DNA of 64,000 nucleotides, taken from the NCBI GenBank assembly GCA_021234155.1, contig JAJEKV010000059.1, positions 8,126,779 through 8,190,778 on the forward strand, in the 5' to 3' direction. The notes beneath the pieces are model-generated. The model was not told where the DNA came from, ran no database searches, and was given only the letters and a program-made list of their open reading frames with translations. The translations under genes and the position numbers were made by a program. This DNA is from Isoetes taiwanensis (lineage: Eukaryota > Streptophyta > Lycopodiopsida > Isoetales > Isoetaceae). Shown in pieces: positions 1-10,240 of the stretch (its first letter is position 1; every line of letters begins with the position of its first letter).

Positions 1-1058
1 GGAAGATCATAAAAAGAGACTCACTTTTACATTTCGATGATAAAGTGCATGACTCATTATTTGTGGAACAACGCCTACAAAAGCATGTTGCATGGCTTAA
101 GGAACAGGAAATAGAGTATGAGAAGCATTGGGTTTGGAGTGATGGCTGCTCATCACAATTCAAGTCGGGGAAAACCTTTTTTTTTTCTTAGGCGGTACTT
201 CACAATGAATGACAAGGAAATAGTGTGGAACTACTTTGCCACTTGCTCATGGTAAAGGTGAACATGATGGTGCAGTCTTTGTTATCAAAAGGTCGCTAAG
301 TAAGGAACAACTCAAACCCAATGGTGTGCAAGCCGAGGCATGCTAAAGATATTGTAAAATTTCTATGTACATATTTCAGCAGTCTACCAGTTGATGAAAC
401 AGATGAGATCAAAAGATATTTTTGGGAAATTGAACCTTCTTTGTTGTGGCAAACATGGAAGAATATGAAATTGAAACACTTAAAGGCGAAAAGAAGATTC
501 AACATGTATCGGACACACGTCGTGAGGAGTAGACCAAACAGGCTTGCTCATAGATGCCTGTCATGTTTCTGCTTGTTTTGCATGGATCATAATTGGGACT
601 CCTGCATCAATACAGGTAGATTTGGAAAGTGGGAGGTAACTAACTTAAAACCAGGAGTTGAGAAGAAAAAGGAGACTCTTGAACAAGCCAATGAATGGAT
701 CAGTAATTTGGTAGAGGTAGGTGACAATTTTGCAGTGAATGCTGAGGTAGACAATTCAGAGGGTGTGGACTTCTACATCCTCAAGTGCACAGAACCCAAA
801 TGCACACTTGAAGATTCATACAAAGATGGATGGGGGCAAAAATTTGGAGTGCATGAGGTTATCTTAAGTGGATTGTATTATCAATTCTTGGGTAATTTCA
901 AGTACATGTTGCTCATTAAACAACCCGAAGCCTCCGTGCACAGCCATGTGATAAGATATCCTAAAATTGATATGGAACAAATAGAAGGTACAGACATGTA
1001 CAGAATTTCACAGGAGACCCATGAAAAAATTATGGCCAGTCTCCCAATAACATTGTAA
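1..1058 (+). pseudogene. Transposase-like gene, 3' part, 5' half frameshifted
   Basis: The last 245 codons (321-1058) are open and end in TAA. They hold a basic segment, then a Cys-rich stretch (HRCLSCFCLFC near residues 77-87), then a C-terminal part with NSEGVDFY and a Trp-Gly motif. Upstream, 1-200 encodes a stretch with the motif WSDGCSSQFKS, and 200-300 encodes pieces resembling FATC and HGKGEHDGA, but these lie in different frames, with a T-rich run near 178-190 marking one break. The order SDGCSSQFK, then HGKG-x-HDGA, then an NSEGVDFY C-terminus is one I associate with plant transposase-like proteins of uncharacterised families; that is recollection, not a search. The window edge cuts the 5' end. 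The open 3' part suggests recent decay or a spliced downstream exon. Confidence 0.5.
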
Positions 1059-1547
1059 TTCTTTGACACTTAACCAAATTGATGTTATTCTTTTCAAGTG
1101 ATTTGTTGTTCCAGCACCTAAGCACGTAAGCACACATTTTTATATATATTAATAATAGTGAGGATGCACAAGGGTGGTGTGCATGGACACGTACTTCGAA
1201 ATGAAGATTGAATTGTTGTTTATAAGAATGTAGATTTGTGACATTGGAATAAGATTCAATTATTTATTTTGGTACCATCACTATCCCAACATTCTTGGCA
1301 AAATTATATTGTCAAGGCATTTCCTCGATGTGACATGTGTCAATTCGAAATATTTAAGCCTGGTTACGAATTAATTGTTCTGGCGCGTGTGAGGTTTTTC
1401 GTACACTGACGCGCCTAAGCACAGGATTTAAGCAGTAGGCGCCTAAGCGTAAGCTCTTCTCACAAGCTCACGCTCCGCCCATTTCCCGCCGCACTCCTTC
1501 CCAATTCCTCCGCACTCCGCCCAATCCGCATTCCCAATTCCTCCGGC
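1059..1547. other. Intergenic, with promoter-side repeats
   Basis: No gene is seen. The stretch is AT-rich to about 1375 and then holds GCGCCTAAGC-type words (around 1385-1455), followed by a C-rich leader in which TCCCAATTCCTCCG occurs twice (about 1498-1545) just before the next ATG. The C-rich part is probably the 5' leader or core promoter of the gene starting at 1548. Confidence 0.4.
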
Positions 1548-2023
1548 ATGAAGCGAGCACGCAGCGAGGAGCCGGAGGTCACCTCCAAGAGGCGCTTACT
1601 AAGCGTCGAAGAGGTGTTCCCTCCACTCTTCCCACCTTTGCCTGAAGTACTTGCCTCCTCTGCTGCCTCCTCTCCTGCCCACTCTACTGCCTCTCAATTT
1701 GAAGAGGATTCTTCTGATTCCGATTCCGATTCTTCTGATTCCTATGAGGAATCAGAAAATGAGGAATCGGAAATGTCTTCGCAGGAATATGTCACTGCTG
1801 TTCTGCAAGGATGGATAGGCGATTCTGAAGAAGAAGACGAGTCCGATAAAGAAGAAGTCCAGCAAGAAGAAGAAGAGGAAGACGAAATTGAAGACGAAAT
1901 GGCCGACTTGGAGGAGTTCAGGGCGCTCCTTGAAGGTATGCATGTTTCATTTGTTTTCTGTAATCAACTTTTCATTTTCATTTGTTTAATTTTTCATTTT
2001 CATTTGTTGCAGATGGAGAATGA
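1548..2023 (+). CDS. Small acidic nuclear-type protein, two exons
   Basis: The ATG at 1548 follows a C-rich leader. It opens a protein with basic patches (KRAR at 2-5, KRR near 14-16), a Pro/Ser-rich middle and long Asp/Glu/Ser runs. I place an intron at 1936-2012: the donor is GAAG/GTATGC and the acceptor is TTTGTTGCAG. Splicing joins exon 1 (1548-1935) to a four-codon tail ending in TGA at 2021-2023, for about 132 residues. Without splicing the frame runs to 2096 through a GCAGAT microsatellite. No family is recognised. The basic patches plus acidic runs suggest a nuclear or chromatin-associated protein (inference). The word SEEEDES also occurs in the N-terminus of the recombinase encoded convergently at 3051-5305, so the two may belong to one mobile unit, but acidic low-complexity sequence can match by chance. 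Confidence 0.5.
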
Positions 2024-2125
2024 AGATGCAGATGCAGATGCAGATGAAGATGAAGAAGACACCCCTGAAGACACCCCCCTGAAGACACCCCCTTGAAGAC
2101 ACCCCCTGCCCTGAAGAAGACACAG
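2024..2125. repeat. GCAGAT microsatellite and GAAGACACCCC tandem
   Basis: From about 2025 there is a short (GCAGAT) run, followed at 2055-2123 by about four copies of an 18-bp-class unit containing GAAGACACCCC. It lies just after the inferred stop of the small acidic gene and is probably 3' UTR. Confidence 0.7.
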
Positions 2126-3050
2126 GCCTGAGGGCCGAATTTTTTTGTAAAAAATTTTGTTTATAACATGTGTACACTGGCCTGAGGGCTCTTTTTTTAT
2201 AAAAAATCTTGTTTCTATCAAACTTCTTTTGTTGTCTCTATCAAAGTTTTTTGTTTCTCTATCGAATGTTATTTTTGTCTATCTATCAAATTTATGAAGT
2301 TCGAATTCCTGTACAGTCCATTCAGATTCTGCTTGAATGTAACAGTGCTCTAGCTCTTTAATTAGTTTCAAACACTAAGCATTTTAATCAGTTTCAGCAG
2401 TGCCAGTGAGTAAGCACTGGAACACACGAGCACTTATGCAATAAACAGGCACTGCACCTTAACTGCATGACAGTAAGCACATGATGACATTAACACTTCT
2501 GCTAGCGTTAAGCAACTACATAAAAGTAACTGTCACTGCATGACAATAAGCAGTATCTGCCATTAAGACTCATACCAGACTAGCACTTGCAGGCAATTTT
2601 TTTTTTAAGCACTTGATAAGTTTTAAGCATCCCTTGCAGTCAGCATTGAAGTAGATATAAACAATATAGCAAAAACTTATAGACAAGTCTGCATTGAACT
2701 ACATAAACGTAATACACGCCAGCCATTGATTATTGTCAGTTTAGTGTTATTTCTGCCTAAAGTTATAGGATAGAATTCTCTGTCCACCAGACAATATTTC
2801 TTCCACCATGAAATTCTCTTGAGAGTTAAAACTCTGAATATAATTATTTCAGCAGAATTACAAGTTTACAGAACAGAATTCATAATAACAGATCCATTAA
2901 CAGTTCAGATATCTGCAAAATATCCATTAACAAGTTCAAATATCCAAAATTTAATAGTTCATATTAACAAGTTCAGATATCCATTAACAAGTTCAAATAT
3001 AATAGTTCATATTAACACTTCAAAAACCTCCATTTCAGAATTGAATAGCT
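2126..3050. other. Gene-free interval with TAAGCA motifs and tandem repeats
   Basis: Two copies of a block of about 45 bp beginning GGCCTGAGGGC lie at 2126-2165 and 2179-2215. From 2370 to 2640 the word TAAGC, mostly TAAGCA, recurs about seven times in 270 bp. From 2880 to 3020 a tandem of AACAAGTTCAAATATCC-type units runs into the 3' end of the recombinase gene and is likely its 3' UTR. No coding signal is seen. Confidence 0.5.
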
Positions 3051-5305
3051 TCAATCCATAGGAGAACTTCCAGAACTCTTCTTGAATGCAGCATTCATAG
3101 CTTCAAATATCAAAGCAGGATCAAGGCCAAAATTAAAGGTACAATTATTGAAGGTTCCCTGATTGCTAATTGCAGGTGCAACATACTTTCCAAGAGCTTT
3201 GGCACTCTCAGGATATTTTTTGCTCAGCTCACAATAAAAAGAGTCATCAAACTCATCTTCATCCTTTTCAACTGTAACCTCTAAATTCTGCGCCAAATCC
3301 TTCTTTACCAACTGTCCGCCATCAACAATAGGACCATTACTATCAACAATCTGAATGGAAGGCTGAACTAACTGAGCAGAGCATGGAGCAACGGGACTAA
3401 CTAATTGAACATCAAGCTGATCAGGTCCAGGTGCAGAAATCTGTACTGCAACATCTGCGTTCTCTTTACCACATGCATTGGTCAGATCAGAAACTCGCAA
3501 CACACTTGAAGAATTTGAAGGAATATTGCTTGATCTTTCACCAAGGCATTCACGTTTCGCAATTTGATCTGCACATTGTCATATTTAGCTACATAAGCAA
3601 TTAAACAAGATTTCTAAATCAAGAAAACTAATTAAAACAGGAACTAACCAGAAAGAACTTTGGGAAAAGATTGAGACGATGGCTGACAGATTATATCCAT
3701 ACATGCATTAATCTTTGATTCTTTAGTACGATCGTACCTGCACAAATAAATAAATAAGAAGTTGCAAATAGAAACTAAGGAAATCACAATTTAATTACCT
3801 TTCGTAACCTTGTACTGCATTCCAACATCAGAAGGAACATCTTTTGCAGCAAGTCGTGAAACCAAAGTAACTCTACCACTTTTATTACATATTGTCGTTT
3901 CAGGGCTTATTACAGAAGCCATTGTCTTCAACCACTTCGCAAGATTATTAACTCCTACAGGAGTAACAGAATACCATATCTACAAATAAAGAAAAGACAT
4001 AATCACTACAAATCAAAACATACCAAAACACAATTACAGACTTACCATACTACGTGGCTTTGAGATTGGCTGAAGAAATAGAGGACGAGGTTCGCTATCC
4101 TTCTCCTTCGCGGGTAAGTGTCTAACATACTGTTTGTATGTCAACATGAAATCCTTTTCATAAGTCCAAATAGGTTGACGGAAGTGGTGATCATCAAATT
4201 TATGTGCTTTAGGATTTCTGTTCTTGCTAATACGCTCACCATATTTAACAAGCTCACCTCCGTCATCGCTTTCTAAAACCAAATCACAGTCCTTAACAGC
4301 ATGCAACTCCTTAACTGCCCTGATCCCAAACCTCATCAGCATGAAGTAAACTAATCGTTTGATGCAGCCCATAGCATGTGTAATCTGGTGATCTATATCT
4401 GCAAGGATCTCATTTTCTAGAGGAAAACTAATAGCTGGAGCTTTCTGCTTTGGCCTGTCATAATTACCACTTTGTCTAGTCTTTCTAATCATTCCAACGA
4501 AGGCTTCTTTACTCTGACTAAAAACAGGGTCAGTCAAAATATCAAATGGAGGTTCACGCACTCCAGTTTGACCTATTCTTTTTTCTTGCTCTCGTCTGAC
4601 AATTCTGCCAAAAGCTCTATACAATGAGCTCAATCTAAAATTACCATTTACAGAATTCAATGTATGACAATAACATCTATGACAGAATAATAAACATGTA
4701 ACATCTATAACTACTTACGACGATGGAGGATAAAGCTTGTGATCCTTTTTCTTTTTCACCTACGAAAATAAAGTACAAACTACATGGTTCAAATAATCGA
4801 AATTAAAACACTAGAACAGAATTAATCACTAGAACAGAATTAGTCACTAGAATTAATCACTAGAACAGAATTAATCACTAGAATTAATCACTAGAACAGA
4901 ATTAATCACTAGAAATTAAAACACTAGAACAGAATTAAAATTTACCTGAATGATGAATTTTGCCAACATGTCATTGAGCTCCCGAAGAGGTAGTTTCTCA
5001 ATAGGAATGGATAGATCGTGATTAAAAGCTTTTCTCCACTCATCGAATCTTCTCCGAGCCCAAGAATTAACAGATCTTGAACGTTCAACACCTCCGTTAA
5101 GAGCTGCACGCAATAAATCCTGATCAAGAGGCAACCATTCTTCTTTACTTTCATCTTCTTCCTCACTACTGCCATTGCCTTGTTCCATCTCAGCAAGAAT
5201 GTCTGCTGTATCATCATTATCATATGCAACAACGGCAGCAGGAGAACTAAGCATATCTACATCTTGAGATAACAAATTAAAAGACGGTTCAGAAGGCCCT
5301 GCCAT
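3051..5305 (-). CDS. Crypton-type tyrosine recombinase, six exons
   Basis: Exons, read on the minus strand: 5305-4946, 4759-4719, 4634-4046, 3979-3816, 3737-3649 and 3568-3051. All introns are GT-AG and all phases match, giving 586 residues without a stop. The N-terminus is acidic (SEEEDES near residue 50). The segment LRELNDMLAKFII at the end of exon 1, continued by YPPSSLSSLYRA, resembles the SAM-like start of Crypton and ZMYM2/QRICH1-type recombinase domains. FGIRAVKELH (Arg about 239) matches the first catalytic Arg box. PVGVNNLAKWLK and NKSGRVTLVSRLAA (Arg about 366) match the second box, with Lys where the canonical HxxR has His. YDRTKES carries the presumed nucleophile Tyr about 386. 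A C-terminal NNCTFNF motif is also familiar from Crypton proteins. The usual GH-containing box between GMQ and YDR is absent. The start was chosen as the first Met after a possible splice acceptor at 5306-5312. Confidence 0.78.
4800..4940. repeat. AATCACTAGAACAGAATT tandem in intron 1
   Basis: About eight full or partial copies of an 18-bp unit, alternating with a shortened form (AATCACTAGAATT), fill most of the first intron of the recombinase gene and stop next to its donor site. Confidence 0.8.
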
Positions 5306-5995
5306 TCTGCAGCAACAAACACACATTCTGTTAGCAGATTTTGCTGGTAAAATAGCAATCACAATTTAAAATTTTTGAAACATAGACCTCCTAAAATACC
5401 TTGATAACAAGTTCACAGCAAGAACAAGATGACAGCGTCTTCAACAAGCTAGCAATATCTTCAAACACCTGCATGCAGATTATACACAACATTAGAAGAC
5501 TAAGAACAAAAATTATAAGCATATTCGTCAATATTCAAGCAAATCTTTACCTCAAGCTGACTCTTCACTGCAAAATAGCAAACAGGGGTTTCAATGACGG
5601 ATTTCAAATCGGTTGAAACAACTACAAACGAAAGAAAAAAGGATTAGCACTAAAATCTTGCATCTAAACACTCCATTTACGAAAAAACCATTCCACTTAC
5701 AAATATATCTCTTCTATAACAGTAGGTTCTTCAACAGCAGCTCTAGCGCCTTCAATGACGGCAAAAGAAGCTCCAATGGCGGTAAAAGAGGCTCTAATGA
5801 CGGTAAAACAAGCACACAAAAGCTCCAACGATAAAGCTCCAACGATAAAAGCTTCAATGATGGTAAATCTTCTAGTGGTAAAACAACAGATAGAAGCTTC
5901 AATGACGATAAAAGGAGCTCCAATGACTGGCAAAAGAAGCTCCAGACGACTGCAAACAAAAGAAAAATGATTAGAAGGAAAAATCTTGAAAATAT
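5306..5995. other. Upstream region of the recombinase gene with diverged tandem
   Basis: No confident gene. From about 5740 to 5945 units of roughly 22-27 bp containing AAAAGCTCCAATGACGG recur with variation. Open frames here on both strands are side effects of that repeat. The interval could hold an untranslated first exon of the recombinase gene. Confidence 0.45.
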
Positions 5996-6154
5996 CTTTC
6001 CAGGGCAACCATGTATACATTGTCCTCCTCTCAACAATGAACAACAAGCTATATGATACTCATGTTGGCAATTCAGTGCTAAACTTAACCTATAAGCTTT
6101 AGTGAATTCCAGACCACATGCTGAACATGTATAAAATGGATCTTCCACTAACAA
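5996..6154 (-). CDS. Possible RING-like zinc-binding exon
   Basis: The minus-strand frame from 6154 has C10-x2-C13, C29-x-H31-x2-H34-x2-C37, and C46-x3-C50. This is close to a RING-H2 pattern, but the last pair is spaced by three rather than two residues. After residue 53 the frame becomes hydrophobic and repeat-derived, so the coding part probably ends near 5996. It lies about 700 bp upstream of the Crypton-type gene on the same strand and could be a separate gene fragment or an upstream exon. No matching donor was found. Confidence 0.3.
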
Positions 6155-7399
6155 CTTATCTCATATAATAGTAGATATGCTAAATGTTGCAGGAGTATCC
6201 ATTTTCAGCTTCCACAAATTGTTTATATAGAATTGCAGAAGTCTTTGTTCTTCTTCGAGAACTTTTAACTCCTCCTCAAGTTTGAGTTTACATTTCACCG
6301 CTCATTAACGGATGTAGGGTTCATTGCTTTTTGTACCTTGTTCACGTGCCAAGTTTCCATCTGGACCGATCTGCTCCAAATCTTTAATTTACGGAGTTTG
6401 GATTAAGCTTGAACTCCTCCCCGTTTGTAGCCAAATCATTTGTGGCTTTGTCTTAAAAAGCTTCTCTTAGCCTCTTCCAACATCATTTTCTACGTAATTT
6501 CAGAGGCCTTCTCATTCCCTTTCAGCTCACTTCCCTCTTGCTTCCATTCTTTGTGATAAGTAAAACTGATTTTCCAATCTCCTGTCTTTGCATTCTCTAA
6601 GGTTTTTATGTTTTCATCACATGCACTAATCTCATTTGATCCAATTTTCCACCTTTGGCTTTGCCTTCATTTCATTTTCCTAACATGTGCTACAACATCG
6701 CCTCTGTTTTTGCTTGTCTATTATTGTGGTATCTTTGGCATTGCACGACAAATGCAGCCGATTTACTTTGTGTTCCTCGGTGCAAGTATTGATCTAGTGC
6801 AATTTTCAAAGCGCAAAAGCAAGGGCCAGTTGCTTTCTTACTTCTTTGTTGTGACAATTCTTGTAGATTTTTCGGCAGAGTGTTTCCAAGTACTTCTCTT
6901 GAAGATGCTCCTTTGCACAGTGCCATTTTATCTTTCCCTTGTTCAACTTCTTTGTCCAAACAGAATCCCAATCTCGATCCGTGACATTATTTTCCAACCA
7001 AGCTTCTTCCTCATGGGGCTTCACCCCCGAATTGCACAGACCTCTGATGCTGTGAAAATCATCCGCGCTCCATGCCTCCATCATCAACAGTGAAACACTG
7101 ATCTGAGTTTTCGCGCCCAGGGGCAAAGGAGGGAGAAGGGCGTGACGGGCTTCGACGTCCGCGAGTTTCAGACTACGAGTGCATTACAATGCTATCTCCA
7201 CCCTGTCAAGCGAATACAATACAAAGATAGAAGAAGCTATTCCCTCTATGATGGAATTCAAGCGCGTAGAGGCTAGTCTTTGCAAGAACGCAAGGCCGAT
7301 AAGGAAAGAGAGACCTTCAAACATTCTAAAAAGGAAGACAACCTTTTATATCACAAGAACAAGTTATATATACATGAGGCATCAGGAGTAAGAAAGTTA
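6155..7399. other. No recognisable gene
   Basis: Open frames of 161 codons (+, 6608-7093) and 106 codons (-, 6806-7126) overlap each other, and neither shows a motif I recognise. The plus frame is hydrophobic. The minus frame looks more protein-like (charged, several Trp) and may be transposon debris. The end of the interval (7100-7400) could be the decayed upstream pol region of the gypsy fragment that follows. Confidence 0.3.
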
Positions 7400-8640
7400 G
7401 TCTTACATAATACACATAATAGCTCTATTGCCAGCCATGCAGGATTTATGAAGACCTAATTCAAGATTAGAAGTAGCTATTTTGGTCGTGCATGAAGAAG
7501 TAGATAGCCAGGTACATCCAAGAGTGCCAGTTGTGTTAGCCAATAAAGGCAAAACAACTTCGAGTTTAGAGAGCTTTGGAACCCTTCGTAGTGCCAGACA
7601 AGTGGGAAGTTGTCTGCATCATGATGGCCCTCTCACAAACAGCAAAGGGCCATGACGCTGCTTAATAGTAGTGGTTGATAAATTGTCAGAGATGGCACAT
7701 TTTCTGCCATGTCGAACCACGGACACAACATTAGATACCGCCTTGCTATTCGTGAAGGAAATCTTTAGGTTGCATGTGATGTCTAGGAAGATCATCTTTG
7801 ACAATAACCTGAGGTTTGTTGACAATAACCTGAGGTTTGTAAATGCTTTTGTTAGGATTTCTTCAATACCATAGCAAAGCTTTGCATGAATACAACATAT
7901 CATCCCAAACAAATGGTCAGACAGAGCAGATGAATAGGATTTTGGAAGGTATGTTGAGAAACTATGTGTGGAATCAGCAGACAAACTGGGAGGACTACAT
8001 TTACCTAGTTGAGTTTGCATACAACAGCACCAAGCAGGAACCTAAGATGTCCCCCTTTATGATTAGTTATGGCTATTAATTCCTCACACCAGATACCTGG
8101 CACAATCTTGTGTCAAAGGTAGAAGTCTTTCAATAGTTGTTAGCGGATATGCAGTAGTTGGTGGAGGAAGTTCAGGGATATTTGCTAGACAACACATCTT
8201 GGACTTTCCACATCTCATGTAAGAATGTTGAGCAACCACCATATCCCACACAATGCGTGAAGCATTGAAGGAGGAGCATTCCATTCAAGGGGGCACATCG
8301 AAGAACATTCTTTACAACTTGCAATGAAGAACTCGAGTCAGACATGAAGGTCACTTCAATAGTAGCAGTAACTCAAGGAACCTCAGAATCAACTTGAATG
8401 AGGAATGCAGCTAGTAGACGAATCAAACGAGGTATGGAATGGAGGAAACCTAAAGCAATATAAATATTTAAATATACCTCCTTACTAAATTGAAAAGTGG
8501 ATTAATTGAAATCCCAATGTAAATGTGTACGTGTATTATAAATGTGCGGTACCCTAGTTAAACAATGTTTGGATGTCTTCTTGTGCTATTTGCAAGTACC
8601 TTAATGGTACAGTTGTTTAAAATTTCTCTAGGCAGGACAA
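7400..8640 (+). pseudogene. Ty3/gypsy retrotransposon integrase relic
   Basis: The frame around 7663-7760 carries VVDKLSEMAHFLPC, which matches the start of the Ty3/gypsy integrase core (DRLSKMAHFIPC in typical elements). The frame 7843-8079 carries NGQTEQMNRILEGMLRNYV and then LVEFAYNSTKQ...SPFM, the end of the same core. Between them a 21-bp word (TTGACAATAACCTGAGGTTTG, given here as its first 18 bases TTGACAATAACCTGAGGT) is duplicated at about 7799-7840. Upstream (7420-7480) AGFMKT resembles the integrase zinc-finger region. Several frameshifts and stops separate the pieces and no LTRs were found. The sequence after 8090 is probably the decayed 3' part of pol. Confidence 0.8.
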
Positions 8641-9300
8641 ACGAACTTCAATACGCAAATATCACCTTGGAAGATGACGGCTTCTAGTCAAGAAACTCTC
8701 AACACTTCAACTGCACAAGGATGGAGCAAAGAAGCAGAGTTATAGCTCAAGATCAAGATTCAACCTTCTTATTTCGAATAAACGAACAAATATGAGGAAT
8801 GAACGACTAGAGACCAAGCAAAGTTTCTATTCCAAACACTTCAGAAGTGCCCTTAGGCACACAATTGCTTGTCCAATACAATGTCAGATTAAGAGACAAC
8901 ATGGGTCATGTCAAGATCAGTAGCACCCCTACATCTAGGTTTCACACAAGGATGTCCTCGCAATGCAACTGTAGCTCTTTAGCAACAACGACGACTGCAC
9001 GACATGAGTGTCCTTGACAATAGAAGGAGGAACGACCAGACATCTTCAAGAACCTCGGCCACGACCTCAAACCGAAGGACGTCAAGAAATTCTTATCACA
9101 TATTCAAGAAAAGTGGAACTTATTCATTATTTTGATTTGAATGTTCCAACATATGACTCTACTTTCATATTTTATTTAGAAAAAATGGAGCAAAATATGA
9201 CAATGCATCAAATATAAAGATTAACTTTTAAAAAACACTTATGAAAGTAAACAAAAATCCTTAGAAAGTTTAAATGACATATGCTATTGTGTTGTTGTGA
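8641..9300. other. No recognisable gene
   Basis: AT-rich sequence with a 69-codon frame at 9008-9217 that shows no motif. It probably contains the 3' remains of the gypsy element to the left. Confidence 0.3.
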
Positions 9301-9338
9301 CATGAGATTGCATTGAAACCTTTCAATGATTACATAAT

Positions 9339-9769
9339 TCAAGGTGGTCTCATACAATTATAAATAAATATTTCTGGAATTTGTTGAAGGCACTTCATTG
9401 TCACAGCAGACTTTTTAGGTTTCCAAGCATGAATGACTGACAAAGCATTCAGCCATTGTTGTTCATCTTGTGGATTACATTTCCACCTTTTGGTCCAACA
9501 TTCATGGTACTGAGCTTGAATTATTTTCGCACCTTGACATAATGGCTTCCACCACTGAACATGTATATATAAGCCTTTTGTAATCCCATCGAGGTGTTCT
9601 TTTGGATCTGTTAATGCTACAACCAACCAAAAAGGTATCTCATTTACATTCTCAGGCTTCATTATAAGAAACATTCCTTGTGAAATATGTTTTTCAGGCC
9701 TAAAAACTTTCTTAGGTCGACCACTAGCGGGGCCACAAAGATGCTCTTCTTCTTCTCACTCTAAATTGT
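9339..9769 (-). pseudogene. C-terminal part of a DUF7869-type transposon protein
   Basis: The minus-strand frame carries HISQGMFLIMKPENV, PFWLVVALTDP, HVQWW and WKPKKSA motifs. The order of a GQ-x-V-like start, PFW, (V/I)xW and a WKPK end fits the C-terminal domain I associate with the DUF7869 transposon family (recollection, not a search). The N-terminal and central parts of such a protein lie on the same strand at 11700-13990. The gap is filled by a LINE fragment and a TRIM, so this is probably the displaced 3' end of one element. Confidence 0.5.
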
Positions 9770-10237
9770 TGTAACGGGCCCATGGTAGACTGCTCGAGTA
9801 TTCGAACCTTGAATGTGCCTGTGGGGCATTTCCGAGACACCGGCATAAATGCGTAGAAGCGACTACTCATAAACGTCTAGACAGTTTTGCCCAGTTGGTT
9901 AAGGGCCATGCCGGTTAGGAACGTTACAGTTGGTATCAGAGCAGGTTTCGAGTTCGAGTCTCTATGGGTACCTATATGCATGGGTAATTTGCAAAGACTT
10001 GTAGTCATTGTGACGGTATGACATAGCCATGGTATAGCCTTGGATGCTCGAGGACGAGCATAGTTCTAGTGGGAGAGACTGTAACGGGCCCATGGTAGAC
10101 CGCTCGAGTATTCGAACCTTGCATGTGCCTGTGGGGCGTTCCCGAGACACCGGCATAAATGGGTAGAAGCGACTACTCATAAACGTTTAGACGGTTTTGC
10201 CCAGTTGGTTAAGGGCATGCCGGTTAGGAATGCTACA
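9770..10237 (+). mobile_element. TRIM: complete miniature LTR retrotransposon
   Basis: Two direct repeats, 9770-9928 and 10080-10237, begin TGTAACGGGCC and end in CA; by hand they differ at about ten positions. Two bases after the left repeat is TGGTATCAGAGC (9931-9942), the classic plant primer-binding site for initiator Met-tRNA. A purine-rich GTGGGAGAGAC precedes the right repeat. The internal part is about 150 bp with no coding frame. Flanks read ATTGT on the left (9765-9769) and GTTGT on the right (10238-10242), a 5-bp target duplication with one mismatch. All these marks fit a TRIM. It depends on proteins of an autonomous element elsewhere. Confidence 0.93.
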
Positions 10238-10240
10238 GTT

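Noticed and set aside
6608-7093. 161-codon hydrophobic protein
   Set aside because: Overlapped by equally long frames on the other strand, no motif, and no promoter or splice context to favour it.
9929-9946. tRNA gene at TGGTATCAGAGC
   Set aside because: Only the primer-binding complement of the tRNA 3' end is present; no cloverleaf.
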